DNA from: Microbacterium psychrotolerans
GTDB taxonomy: Bacteria > Actinomycetota > Actinomycetes > Actinomycetales > Microbacteriaceae
NCBI RefSeq assembly: GCF_031085295.1
Contig: NZ_JAVFWO010000006.1
Span: 1-64,000 of the forward strand
Direction: 5' to 3'
Length of the DNA stretch: 64,000 nucleotides
The notes under the pieces are model-generated. The model had not been told where the DNA came from, did not search any database, and was given only the letters and a program-made list of their open reading frames with translations. Position numbers and translations under genes: made by a program. Below are positions 41,127-50,004 of this stretch, in pieces; position 1 is the first letter of the stretch; the number at the start of each line of letters is the position of its first letter.

Positions 41127-42803
41127 TTACTTCACCGGCTCCAGGTGCTGGAGGACGTAGCCGGACGCGACCGAGCCCCAGGCGGGCGGGAAGGCGTACA
41201 GGTCGTCCTCGGTCGGCCAGCCCGTGAAGTCCTTCGTGTTGAAGAACGTCTGGGTGGCGTTGATGACCAGCGGGATGTACGGCAGGTCGCGCACGATCTC
41301 GGCCTGCACGGCGGCGTACGCCTCCTGCTTGACGGCCTCGTCGTCCGTGGCGGCGGCCGCGGCGACAGCCTCGTTCACGATGGCGTTGTCGTAGCGGCTG
41401 AAGTTCCAGCGACCCGTAGGAACCTCCTGGCCGACCTGCGACGTCGACTCCCCGGTGAACCAGTCCTTGTAGATCTGGAACGGGTCGGCGACGGAGGTGC
41501 CGATGACGCCGCCCATGATGAGCTGGTACTGCCCGGTCTGGCGGGCGTCCGAGAACTCCTGCCACTGCACCGTCGATGCGTTGACCTTGATGCCGGCCTC
41601 GGCCGCCTGCTCGGAGATGAGCTTGGCAGCGTCGTTGTAGTCGGTCCAGCCGTCCACCGAGACGAGGCTCAGCTCGAGCGGGGCGCCGTCCTTCGCGTAG
41701 AAGCCGTCGCCGCCCTTCGCGTAGCCGGCGGCCTCGAGGATCTCACCGGCGGCCGCGGCGTCGGGCGACTGCGGGCTGACCTCGTTCGCGGGGTCGGCGA
41801 CCCACTTCTGGTCGCGCGGCAGCAGCGCGAAGGTGGGCGAGATGTCGCCGGTCAGTCCGACGAACGCCTTCTCCTTGATCGTGGCGCGGTCGATCGCGAC
41901 GTTGAGCGCCTGTCGGACGGCCACGTCGGTCTGCGGACCGGTGCAGCCGAGGTCAGCGTTCGAGCAGGTGTAGAGCACGGTGGGGTCCTGCGGCGTGTTC
42001 AGCATGCTGATCACGCCGTTGGCGGTCACCGAGTCGGGGTTCGGCACGAACATCCCGGTCCAGTCGAGCTCGCCGGCGGTGAGCAGGTCCTGCGCCGACT
42101 GGTTGGCGTCGATGCCGATGTACTGCACCTTCTTGATCGCGGGCACGCCCTCGTCGCGGAAGTCGTCGTTCGCGACGACGGTGTACGAGGCATCCGTCAC
42201 CTTGTCGACGACGTACGGACCGGTGCCGACCGGTTCCTCGTCGGTGAACGTCGTGTAGTCGTCGACCTCCGACCAGATGTGCTCGGGCAGCATCCAGGTG
42301 GTGCCGAGAATCTGGAACTCGTTGGTGAACTGCGGCGTCTCGTAGGTGAGCACGACGGTCGTGTCGTCCGTCGCCTCGGCCGAGATGAGGCCGTCGCGGT
42401 GGTTCGGCTCGTAGTTGAACGTGAACGCGGCGTCCTCGGCGGTGAAGTCCTCACCGTCGTTCCACTTCACGCCCTCCTTGAGCTTCACCGTGATGACGGT
42501 GCCGTCCTCGTTGTACTCGAAGCTCTCGCCGAGCATGGGCGCGGGCGCCTCGTCGGCCGTCTTGTTGTAGAAGAACAGCGGCTCGTAGATCGGGCCGAGT
42601 GCGGCGTGCAGCACGCTCGGCGAGAAGGGGTTGAAGTTGGCCTCGATGGGAGTCTGGCTGCCGGCCCAGACCCTGAGGGTGCGTCCGTCGGAATCACCGC
42701 CGTCGTCGCCGCCACCACCGGCGCAGCCCGACAGGCCGATGCCGAGGATCGCTGTCCCGGCTACGGCGATGAGCGCCGCTCGGCGCTTCGCGTTTCGAAT
42801 CAT
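41127..42803 (-). CDS. Family 5 extracellular solute-binding lipoprotein
   Basis: A 558-residue binding protein. The signal peptide ends in the lipobox GLSGC with Cys27, followed by a Gly/Asp-rich linker. Core motifs: LKEGVKWNDGEDFTAEDAAF, GTGPYVVDKVTDASY, and VRQALNVAIDRATI, as in DppA/OppA-like proteins. It opens an operon with OppB, C, D and F on the minus strand. Some members of this class bind cello- or xylo-oligosaccharides, so 'peptide' should not be assumed. Confidence 0.93.
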   Translation of the reverse strand: MIRNAKRRAALIAVAGTAILGIGLSGCAGGGGDDGGDSDGRTLRVWAGSQTPIEANFNPFSPSVLHAALGPIYEPLFFYNKTADEAPAPMLGESFEYNEDGTVITVKLKEGVKWNDGEDFTAEDAAFTFNYEPNHRDGLISAEATDDTTVVLTYETPQFTNEFQILGTTWMLPEHIWSEVDDYTTFTDEEPVGTGPYVVDKVTDASYTVVANDDFRDEGVPAIKKVQYIGIDANQSAQDLLTAGELDWTGMFVPNPDSVTANGVISMLNTPQDPTVLYTCSNADLGCTGPQTDVAVRQALNVAIDRATIKEKAFVGLTGDISPTFALLPRDQKWVADPANEVSPQSPDAAAAGEILEAAGYAKGGDGFYAKDGAPLELSLVSVDGWTDYNDAAKLISEQAAEAGIKVNASTVQWQEFSDARQTGQYQLIMGGVIGTSVADPFQIYKDWFTGESTSQVGQEVPTGRWNFSRYDNAIVNEAVAAAAATDDEAVKQEAYAAVQAEIVRDLPYIPLVINATQTFFNTKDFTGWPTEDDLYAFPPAWGSVASGYVLQHLEPVK

Positions 42804-42877
42804 CGTTGGTTCTTTCTCTCGTGCGACATTGCAGGGAGGAGTGCGAGGGCACCCGGGGCATTCATTAAGTACTGAGC

Positions 42878-42913
42878 CCTAACAAATGTTTGAACGTAAA
42901 CCTAACAAACATT
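42878..42913. promoter_or_regulatory. Regulatory repeats upstream of the Opp operon
   Basis: An AT-rich patch carries the direct repeat CCTAACAAA at 42878-42886 and 42901-42909 (23-nt period). It also holds the inverted pair AATGTTTG (42885-42892) and CAAACATT (42906-42913) with a 13-nt spacer. It lies 75-110 nt before the binding-protein start and probably binds a regulator encoded elsewhere. The rest of the gap to NrtR holds the NrtR promoter and nothing else clear. Confidence 0.55.
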
Positions 42914-43009
42914 CCCGTCGCTTCGCACCCCTCCGACCCCGTCAGCACGTCACGTCTTCACAACGGTTCGACCGAGGGGCCTGTCGGTCGCTCACGTTAC
43001 GGCGACGGT

Positions 43010-43038
43010 TTGGCTTCTGGTCGTGGTGACACTATGAT
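43010..43038 (+). promoter_or_regulatory. Strong promoter of nrtR-nadABC (TTGGCT-17-TATGAT)
   Basis: TTGGCT (43010-43015) and TATGAT (43033-43038) are separated by 17 bp, the closest match to the general sigma-70-type consensus in the window. The mRNA would start near 43045, about 16 nt before the nrtR ATG. Confidence 0.7.
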
Positions 43039-43058
43039 CGAACCGACAGTTAGAGTCA
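43027..43058. promoter_or_regulatory. Candidate NrtR operator
   Basis: TGACACTA (43027-43034) and TAGAGTCA (43051-43058) form an inverted repeat with one mismatch overlapping the -10 box and transcription start. ACTATGA also recurs directly (43031-43037 and 43058-43064). Published actinobacterial NrtR sites contain similar TGACACTA-type half sites, so autoregulation is likely. Confidence 0.5.
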
Positions 43059-43060
43059 CT

Positions 43061-43765
43061 ATGACCAGAACAGCCTCCGAAGCCCTCTCCCCCGCCGACG
43101 CGATCCGCGTGGCGGTGTCGACGGTGATCTTCACGCTGCGCCGCCTGCCGGGCAGCGATGCGTTCCAGGTGGTGCTCCCGCTCGTGCGCCGCACACGGGA
43201 TCCGCACGAAGGTCAGTGGGCCCTCCCCGGCGGGTGGCTCGACGCGACCGAGGGTCTCGCCGCGGCGGCATCCCGCACCCTCGGCGAGACGACCGGGCTC
43301 TCGCCGAGCTATCTCGAGCAGCTGTATGCGTTCGGCGCCGTCGATCGCTCCCCCACCCGCGTCGTCTCGATCGTGTACTGGGCGCTGCTGCGCGCCGACG
43401 AGATCACCGACAGCACCGTCGAGAACGTCTCGTGGTTCGACGCGGCGTCGCTGCCCTCGCTCGCCTTCGACCACAACGAGATCGTCGAGTACGCGCTGTG
43501 GCGCCTGCGCAACAAGGTCGGCTACAGCCGCATCGCACACGGCCTCCTCGCCGACGAGTTCACCCTGGCAGACCTGCGCGAGGTGTACGAGGCGATCCTC
43601 GGGCGGCGGCTCGACCCGGCGAACTTCCGCCGCCAGGTGGAGAACTCCGGCACCCTCATCCCCACCGACCGCTTCCGCACCGGCAGCCACCGCCCGGCGC
43701 GCCTGTACCGCTACAACCAGGATGTCGAGCTCGCCGACCGCGGCCCGCTCGACGCCCGCGACTGA
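43061..43765 (+). CDS. nrtR: NrtR, Nudix-related regulator of NAD biosynthesis
   Basis: A 234-residue protein with an N-terminal Nudix domain (residues ~10-140) and a C-terminal winged helix (LADEFTLADLREVYEAILG and FRRQVENSGTLIPT). The Nudix box GGWLDATEGLAAAASRTLGE keeps only part of GX5EX7REUXEE: the RE..EE glutamates are mostly lost, as in NrtR proteins that sense ADP-ribose without strong hydrolysis. It is the first gene of the nadABC operon. ATG 43061 is chosen because an upstream in-frame ATG at 43034 lies inside the -10 box. Confidence 0.92.
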   Translation: MTRTASEALSPADAIRVAVSTVIFTLRRLPGSDAFQVVLPLVRRTRDPHEGQWALPGGWLDATEGLAAAASRTLGETTGLSPSYLEQLYAFGAVDRSPTRVVSIVYWALLRADEITDSTVENVSWFDAASLPSLAFDHNEIVEYALWRLRNKVGYSRIAHGLLADEFTLADLREVYEAILGRRLDPANFRRQVENSGTLIPTDRFRTGSHRPARLYRYNQDVELADRGPLDARD

Positions 43766-43788
43766 CCGACCCGAACGGAGCGCCCGAT

Positions 43789-45141
43789 ATGCCTGCCGTC
43801 AACATCACCCTCACGCCTCGACCCGAGCTCGATGCCTCCGTGGATCACGCGATCCAGGCGATCATCGCGGGCGCGTCGACCGGCGAGACCTGCAACACCG
43901 ATCTCGCCGCCGGACCGTGGGACTTCGACACGCGCCCCGGTTACGGCCCCGGCTCGTCGATGGGCGACGTCATCCCGACCGGGTCCCCGCGCCAGGGCGA
44001 GCTGCCCCGCGAGTACCGCGAGGCTTCCGAGGCGGAGCTCGCCGAACGCGTCCGCATCGCCAAGGCGACCTTGGGCGACCGCGTCGTGGTGCTCGGCCAC
44101 TTCTACCAGCGCGAAGAGGTCGTGGTGCACGCCGACTACGTGGGCGACTCGTTCCAGCTCGCGAACGCGGCGCTGGAGCACCCGGATGCGGAGGCCATCG
44201 TGTTCTGCGGCGTCCACTTCATGGCCGAGACCGCCGATCTGCTGTCGCGTCCCGAGCAGGCCGTGATCCTGCCGAACCTCGCCGCGGGCTGCTCGATGGC
44301 CGACATGGCCGACATCGACCAGGTCGAGGACTGCTGGGAGCAGCTCGCCGAGGTGTACGGCGACATGGACGCCGTCGATGCGAACGGTCTCGTGCCCGTC
44401 ATCCCGGTCACGTACATGAACTCGTCTGCGGCGATCAAGGGCTTCGTCGGTCGCCACGGCGGCATCGTGTGCACGTCGTCGAACGCACGGACGGTGCTCG
44501 AATGGGCGTTCCAGCGCGGCCGCCGGGTGCTCTTCTTCCCCGACCAGCACCTCGGCCGCAACACCGCGAAGGCGATGGGCGTGCCCCTGGAGCAGATGCC
44601 GATGTGGAACCCGCGCAAGCCGCTGGGCGGAGCATCCGTCGACGCCATCGAGGACGCGCGCGTCATCCTTTGGCACGGCTTCTGCTCGGTACACCGCCGC
44701 TTCTCGGTCGAGCAGATCGAGAAGGCCCGCGCCGAGCACCCCGGCGTACGCGTCATCGTGCACCCCGAGTGCCCCATGGACGTCGTGGACGCGGCCGACG
44801 AGGCCGGTTCGACCGACTACATCCGCAAGGCGATCGAGGCGGCCAGCGAGCCCACCGTGTTCGCGATCGGCACCGAGGTCAACCTCGTGCAGCGCCTCGC
44901 GGCTGAGCACCCGCAGCACGAGATCTTCTGCCTCGACCCGGTGGTGTGCCCGTGCTCGACGATGTACCGCATCCACCCGGGATACCTCGCGTGGGTGCTC
45001 GAGGGGCTCGTCGACGGCGAGGTGCGCAACCGCATCACGGTGCCGCAGGACGTCGCCGACCCGGCACGCCTGGCACTGGAGCGGATGCTGGCGGCAAAGC
45101 CCCCGGCAGCTCCGGCGGCCGCCTGGGAGAACGCGTCATGA
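43789..45141 (+). CDS. nadA: Quinolinate synthase
   Basis: A 450-residue [4Fe-4S] enzyme that condenses iminoaspartate with dihydroxyacetone phosphate. Candidate cluster ligands are Cys140 (VFCGVHFMAE), Cys328 (HPECPMD) and the CPC at 387-389 (VVCPCSTM), and Cys168 is also conserved in AAGCSMADM. The enzyme has a long N-terminal extension of about 80 residues compared with E. coli NadA, as is usual in actinobacteria. Its stop overlaps the nadB ATG by 4 nt. Confidence 0.96.
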   Translation: MPAVNITLTPRPELDASVDHAIQAIIAGASTGETCNTDLAAGPWDFDTRPGYGPGSSMGDVIPTGSPRQGELPREYREASEAELAERVRIAKATLGDRVVVLGHFYQREEVVVHADYVGDSFQLANAALEHPDAEAIVFCGVHFMAETADLLSRPEQAVILPNLAAGCSMADMADIDQVEDCWEQLAEVYGDMDAVDANGLVPVIPVTYMNSSAAIKGFVGRHGGIVCTSSNARTVLEWAFQRGRRVLFFPDQHLGRNTAKAMGVPLEQMPMWNPRKPLGGASVDAIEDARVILWHGFCSVHRRFSVEQIEKARAEHPGVRVIVHPECPMDVVDAADEAGSTDYIRKAIEAASEPTVFAIGTEVNLVQRLAAEHPQHEIFCLDPVVCPCSTMYRIHPGYLAWVLEGLVDGEVRNRITVPQDVADPARLALERMLAAKPPAAPAAAWENAS

Positions 45142-46913
45142 CCCCGCCGGCGGAAGGGCCCCGCGCGATCGTCGTCGGTTCGGGGATCGCCGGACTGCTG
45201 ACCGCACTGCACGCCGTCGAGCACGGCTGCCGCGTGACTCTCGTCACCAAGGACGTGCTCGAGCACGCCAACACGCGCTACGCGCAGGGCGGGATCGCCG
45301 GCGTCATGTTCGACGACGACCGGGTCGAGGATCACGTGCGCGACACGCTCGTGGCGGGTGCCGGGCTCAGCGATTCCGACGCCGTGCGAGTGCTCGTCGA
45401 CGAGGGCCCCGCGCGCATCCGCGAGCTCATCGCGCTCGGCGTCGCATTCGACCGCGACGCCGCCGGCGGGTTCGTGAAGGGCCTCGAGGCGGCGCACTCG
45501 TATCCGCGGATCCTGCACGCGGGCGGCGACGCCACCGGCACCGCGATCGAGAAGGCGCTGGTCGCCGGGCTGCGCGCGAGCGACGTCACCGTGATCGAGC
45601 ACGCCTTCCTGGTCGGCCTCGTGCTCGACGCATCCGCGCCCGCCACGGGCCCACGACGGGTCACCGGGGTGGAGCTTCTGGTCGGCGAGACGGATGCCGC
45701 CCCCGGCCGTCGCGAGACGCTCCACGCGGATGCTGTGGTGCTGGCAACGGGCGGCGCGGGCGAGCTGTACGCGCACTCGACCAACCCCGAGGTGGCGACG
45801 GGCGACGGCATCGCCGCGGCGATCCGCGCCGGAGCGGAGGTCGCCGACCTCGAGTTCTTCCAGTTCCACCCGACGGTACTCGAAGGCAAGGCTGACGCCG
45901 CCGGGCCCGCCGTGGGCGACTCCTTCCTGGTGTCGGAGGCCGTGCGCGGCGAGGGCGCGACGCTCGTCGACGAGAACGGACGCCGGTTCGTGTTCGACGC
46001 CCACCCCGACGGCGAGCTGGCGCCCCGCGACGTCGTCGCGCGGGCGATCGCCCGGCAGATGGACGCACAGGGCGGACGCCCGGTGCTCCTCGACGCGACG
46101 CACATCCACTCCGCCGACACAGACGAGCGCGCAGCGTTCCTCGCACGGCGCTTCCCGACCATCGACCGGGCCGTCCGCGAGCGGGGTCTCGACTGGGCGC
46201 GCGAGCCGATCCCGGTGACGCCGGCCGCCCACTACCTCATGGGAGGCGTGGCCACCGACCTGTTCGGCCGTACGTCCCTCCCCGGCCTCTACGCCGTGGG
46301 CGAGGTAGCCCGCACCGGCGTGCACGGAGCCAACCGCCTCGCGTCGAACTCGCTGCTCGAGGGCGCCGTGTTCGGCGCACGTGCCGGCGATGTGATCGCC
46401 GCCGACGCGGCATCCGGCGCGTGGACCGGCTCGAAGCGTTCCCTCACGTCGCTGCTCTCCTCGCTCGACGACGGGGAGCCCACGCCGCCCGACGCGCTCG
46501 ACGAGCGGGCGTCGCACACGCCCGGCGTTACGGATCGCACTCCCGCCCCCGCGGCGCCGTTCTCGCGGCGAGCGCTGCAGCAGCTCATGTGGGAGGACGC
46601 GGGGCTGGTGCGCGACGAGGAGGGACTCGCGCACGCGGCATCCCTCATCTCGCACTGGCGCGCGCAGCTGCGTACCCCGCTCACCGAGCACGAGTTCGAG
46701 GACGAGAACCTCCTTCTCGTCGCGGCGCGGGTCGTCGCCGCGGCCCGCGCTCGCCGGGAGTCTGTCGGCGCGCACTTCCGGTCCGACGATCCTGCGACCG
46801 CAACTCCTCGGGATTCGCGCGCCGCCGCAGCCACGGTCGCTCCCGTCGCGTCGGTCGCTGCGCTTCGGAGGAGTTCGGAACGTCCGGTCGCCGAGGAGGC
46901 GGTCGCATGCTGA
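45138..46913 (+). CDS. nadB: L-aspartate oxidase
   Basis: A 591-residue FAD enzyme making iminoaspartate for NadA. FAD motif IVVGSGIAGLLTAL at the N-terminus, NTRYAQGGIAGV, HPTVLEG, and the active site region PVTPAAHYLMGGVATDLFGR. The C-terminal ~60 residues are an Ala/Arg/Ser-rich low-complexity tail beyond the usual end. ATG 45138 overlaps nadA; the nadC start lies within its last codons. Confidence 0.95.
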   Translation: MTPPAEGPRAIVVGSGIAGLLTALHAVEHGCRVTLVTKDVLEHANTRYAQGGIAGVMFDDDRVEDHVRDTLVAGAGLSDSDAVRVLVDEGPARIRELIALGVAFDRDAAGGFVKGLEAAHSYPRILHAGGDATGTAIEKALVAGLRASDVTVIEHAFLVGLVLDASAPATGPRRVTGVELLVGETDAAPGRRETLHADAVVLATGGAGELYAHSTNPEVATGDGIAAAIRAGAEVADLEFFQFHPTVLEGKADAAGPAVGDSFLVSEAVRGEGATLVDENGRRFVFDAHPDGELAPRDVVARAIARQMDAQGGRPVLLDATHIHSADTDERAAFLARRFPTIDRAVRERGLDWAREPIPVTPAAHYLMGGVATDLFGRTSLPGLYAVGEVARTGVHGANRLASNSLLEGAVFGARAGDVIAADAASGAWTGSKRSLTSLLSSLDDGEPTPPDALDERASHTPGVTDRTPAPAAPFSRRALQQLMWEDAGLVRDEEGLAHAASLISHWRAQLRTPLTEHEFEDENLLLVAARVVAAARARRESVGAHFRSDDPATATPRDSRAAAATVAPVASVAALRRSSERPVAEEAVAC

Positions 46914-47764
46914 CCCCGGCTGTCATCGACCGCACGGTCGCAGCCGCGCTCGAGGAGGACGCGCCGTGGGGCGACCTCACGAGCGAGGCGCTGATCCCCG
47001 AGAACGCGGTCGCCCGTGCCGACCTGGTGGCGCGGGAACGGGGTGTGTTCTCGGGGGGCGAGGTGTTCGCGGCCGCGTTCCGCCTGACGGATCCCACCAT
47101 CGACGTCCAGCTCGTCGTCGAGGACGGCGAGTGGTTCGAGCCCGGCGCGGTGCTCGCGGTCGTCACCGGCGGCGCCCGCGGAGTGCTCACGGCCGAGCGC
47201 ATCGGGCTCAACTTCGTCCAGCGCATGTCGGGCATCGCGACGCTCACAGGCACCTACGTCGCGGAGGTGGCCCACACCGGCGCGCGCATCGTCGACACGC
47301 GCAAGACGACGCCGGGCCTGCGCGCGTTCGAGCGCAAAGCCGTCCGCGATGGGGGTGGGCGCAACCACCGTCACTCGCTGTCGGACGCCGTCATGGCGAA
47401 GGACAATCACCTGGCCGTGCTGGCCCAGAAGGGGGTCTCGCCCACGGCGGCGCTGCTGGCCGCGAAGGACCTCCTCCCCCACACCACGCACATCGAGGTC
47501 GAGGTCGACCGGCTCGATCAGATCGAGCCCGTGCTCGCTGCCGGCATCGGCACGATCATGCTGGACAACTTCTCGATCGACGAGCTGCGCGCCGGCGTCG
47601 CCCAGGTCGCGGGGCGCGCGACGGTCGAGGCGTCGGGCGGCGTGTCGCTCGAGACGGTGCGCGCCATCGCCGAGACCGGCGTCGACGTGATCTCGGTCGG
47701 CGCCCTCACCCACTCCGCCCGCGCGCTCGACCTGGGGCTCGACGTGCGCATCGACGCCCCCTGA
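46907..47764 (+). CDS. nadC: Nicotinate-nucleotide pyrophosphorylase (carboxylating)
   Basis: A 285-residue enzyme converting quinolinate and PRPP to nicotinate mononucleotide. Motifs: EEDAPWGDLTSEAL, NFVQRMSGIATLT, DTRKTTPGLRAFERKAVRDGG split across the substrate site, and EASGGVSLETVRAIAETGVD. ATG 46907 overlaps the nadB end by 7 nt and has GAGGAGG in the nadB coding sequence 7 nt upstream. Confidence 0.96.
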   Translation: MLTPAVIDRTVAAALEEDAPWGDLTSEALIPENAVARADLVARERGVFSGGEVFAAAFRLTDPTIDVQLVVEDGEWFEPGAVLAVVTGGARGVLTAERIGLNFVQRMSGIATLTGTYVAEVAHTGARIVDTRKTTPGLRAFERKAVRDGGGRNHRHSLSDAVMAKDNHLAVLAQKGVSPTAALLAAKDLLPHTTHIEVEVDRLDQIEPVLAAGIGTIMLDNFSIDELRAGVAQVAGRATVEASGGVSLETVRAIAETGVDVISVGALTHSARALDLGLDVRIDAP

Positions 47765-47783
47765 ACCACGAGAGCGGCACCCG

Positions 47784-48959
47784 ATGAGCATGCTCTACCT
47801 CGACAACGCGGCAACGACCCCGGTGCGCCCGGAGGTGCTCGAGGCGATGATGCCGTACCTCACCCGCTGGTACGGCAATCCGTCGAGCCACCACACCGTG
47901 GGCGAGGCGGCCGCCGACGCCCTGGCGGACGCCCGGGCGCGCGTCGCCCGCGTGCTCGGACTCCGCGCCGGCGACATCGTCTTCACATCCGGCGGCACCG
48001 AGGCCAACAACCTCGCCATCAAGGGCATCCCCGTCGCGGCAGCACTGCGCCGTGGCGGCGCCGTAGGCGCCCTGCGCCCCGCGCACGTCGTCACGACGCC
48101 GATCGAGCACGAGTCGGTGCTCGAATCCGTCGCCTACCTCGAGCGGGTGCACGGCTTCGCGGTGACCTCCGTGCCGGTCGACCAGCACGCGCGGGTGTCG
48201 ACGGATGCCGTGACCCAGAGTCTGCGCGACGACACCGTGCTCGTGAGCATCGGGTATGCCAACAACGAGGTCGGGACGGTCCAGGATGCCGCGGCCCTCG
48301 CGGCCGCGCTCCGCGAGCGGCGGGTGCCGCTGCACCTGGACGCCGTGCAGGCGGCGGGCTGGCTGACGCTGTCGGCGACGGAGCTCGGCTACGACGCGAT
48401 CTCCCTCGCCGGGCACAAGGTCGGCGCCCCCAAGGGCACCGGGGTGCTCGGCGTCCGCGGCCGGATCCCGCTCGAGCCGCTGCTGCACGGCGGCGGGCAG
48501 GAGCGCGGCCGACGCAGCGGCACCGAGGACGTCGCCGGCGCGGTCGGATTCGCCACCGCGCTGGAGCTCGCGGAGGCGGAGCGCGTCGAGGCATCGGCCC
48601 GCGTCGGCGCCATCCGGGACCGCTTCATCGCGCGGGTGCTGGACCGCGTGCCGTCGGCACGACTCACGGGCGACCCCGTGAACCGGCTCGCCGGCACGGC
48701 GAGCTTCACCTTCGCGGGCACGAGCGGCGAAGCCGTGCTGCTCGAGCTGGAACGGCGCGGAGTCGTCTCGTCGAGCGGGTCGGCCTGCGCCGCGGGCAGC
48801 GACGAGCCGTCTCATGTGCTCCTTGCGATGGGCATCGCCCCCGAGCTCGCGCAGACGGCCGTGCGGTTCACGTTCCCCCGCTGGCTCACCGCGCCCCTGG
48901 ACGCCGTCGCCGATGCGGTGGAGGCATCCGTGGCCGCTGTCTCGACCCCCGGTCGCTGA
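47784..48959 (+). CDS. Cysteine desulfurase (NifS/IscS-like) of the nad operon
   Basis: A 391-residue PLP enzyme. N-terminal YLDNAATTPVRPEVLEAM, PLP Lys212 (SLAGHKVGAPKG), and catalytic Cys335 in SSGSACAAGSDEPSHV. It starts 19 nt after nadC. In several bacteria a NifS-like desulfurase in the nad operon supplies sulfur for the NadA iron-sulfur cluster, and the position here supports the same role. Confidence 0.93.
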   Translation: MSMLYLDNAATTPVRPEVLEAMMPYLTRWYGNPSSHHTVGEAAADALADARARVARVLGLRAGDIVFTSGGTEANNLAIKGIPVAAALRRGGAVGALRPAHVVTTPIEHESVLESVAYLERVHGFAVTSVPVDQHARVSTDAVTQSLRDDTVLVSIGYANNEVGTVQDAAALAAALRERRVPLHLDAVQAAGWLTLSATELGYDAISLAGHKVGAPKGTGVLGVRGRIPLEPLLHGGGQERGRRSGTEDVAGAVGFATALELAEAERVEASARVGAIRDRFIARVLDRVPSARLTGDPVNRLAGTASFTFAGTSGEAVLLELERRGVVSSSGSACAAGSDEPSHVLLAMGIAPELAQTAVRFTFPRWLTAPLDAVADAVEASVAAVSTPGR

Positions 48960-49020
48960 GCACGTGCCGGCGAGACGGGCTGTCGTGCCCGCTGCGGAGC
49001 CCGGTGCTCGGCGGCGCCCG

Positions 49021-49026
49021 TAGGAT
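49021..49026 (+). promoter_or_regulatory. -10 box TAGGAT, leaderless glycosyltransferase
   Basis: TAGGAT is followed by CGGGAC and the GTG start at 49033, with no ribosome binding site in the 6-nt gap. Confidence 0.6.
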
Positions 49027-49032
49027 CGGGAC

Positions 49033-49986
49033 GTGAACCCCGCCGTGACCGTCATCGTCCCGGGCTACGACGTGGCCGCCTACGCCGCCGAGGCGCTGGA
49101 CTCGCTCCGCGCACAGACCCGCACCGACTGGACGGCGATCCTCGTCGACGACGCGTCGACGGACGGCACCGGGACCCTGTTCGACGCCGCCGCCGCCGAG
49201 GACGACAGGTTCCAGGTGGTCCACCATCCGCAGCAGAGCGGGCTGGGCGCGGCGCGCAACAGCGGGCTCGAGCTGGTGCGCACGCCCTTCGTCGGCTTCC
49301 TCGACGCCGACGACCGCCTCACGCCGCACGCCCTCGAGCGGCTCGTCGGGACGCTCACCGCCAGCGGCAGCGACTTCGCCCTCGGCGCGTACGTGCGTCT
49401 GCGTCCCGACACGGCCGGCGGGTACACCGCCGGGATCGTGCAGCCGTGGGTGGCCGCGGCGACCGACCCGGCGCGCCTCGGCACCACGCTCGACCAGCAC
49501 CCCGAGGCATCGGGCAACATCGTCGCGTGGTCGAAGGTGAGCCGGACCGACCTGTGGCAGCGCACCGGCCTGCGGTTCCCCGTGGGCAGGGCCTACGAGG
49601 ACCAGATCGTCGCGCAGCAGATGTACACCCGTGCGCGCGCCTTCGACGTCATCCCCGACGTCGTCGTCGAGTGGCGCGAGCGTGCGGACGGGTCGTCGAT
49701 CACCCAGCACAAGGGCGAGCTGCCGGTGCTCCGCGACTACCTCGACGCACTGATGGGCGGGATCGCGGTGCTGGATGCCGCCGGGCAGACGCGGGCGGCG
49801 GCATCCCGTGTGCGGCTCATCCTCACGATGGACCTGCCGCCCCTCGTCGACCTGGCGCGCGACCACGTCGACGACGCCTATCGACGCGACCTCGGAGCCT
49901 TCGCACGCGGCCTGTGGGCGCGCACGGACGGTGCGGATCTGCCCGAACCTGCCGCGACCGCCGTCGCCGCAGCACGGCTGTGGTGA
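49033..49986 (+). CDS. Glycosyltransferase family 2
   Basis: A 317-residue GT-A fold enzyme. VTVIVPGYDVAAYAAEALDS opens the nucleotide-binding domain, LVDDASTDGT and GLGAARNSGLE follow, and FLDADDRL supplies the DxD metal site. The C-terminal part is helical. It probably transfers a sugar to a cell-wall polymer; no linked pathway genes are present, so the acceptor is unknown. GTG 49033 fits the family start. Confidence 0.9.
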   Translation: MNPAVTVIVPGYDVAAYAAEALDSLRAQTRTDWTAILVDDASTDGTGTLFDAAAAEDDRFQVVHHPQQSGLGAARNSGLELVRTPFVGFLDADDRLTPHALERLVGTLTASGSDFALGAYVRLRPDTAGGYTAGIVQPWVAAATDPARLGTTLDQHPEASGNIVAWSKVSRTDLWQRTGLRFPVGRAYEDQIVAQQMYTRARAFDVIPDVVVEWRERADGSSITQHKGELPVLRDYLDALMGGIAVLDAAGQTRAAASRVRLILTMDLPPLVDLARDHVDDAYRRDLGAFARGLWARTDGADLPEPAATAVAAARLW

Positions 49987-50004
49987 CCTCGGTCTGACCC
50001 GGCC

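Noticed and set aside
42890..43060. Earlier ATG starts of nrtR (42890, 43034)
   Set aside because: Both lie in or before the -10 box TATGAT (43033-43038) and would add residues with no family similarity.
43216..45141. A longer nadA start fused to the NrtR region
   Set aside because: The N-terminal part is a shadow of nrtR in another frame; MPAVNITLTPRPELD at 43789 is the typical start.
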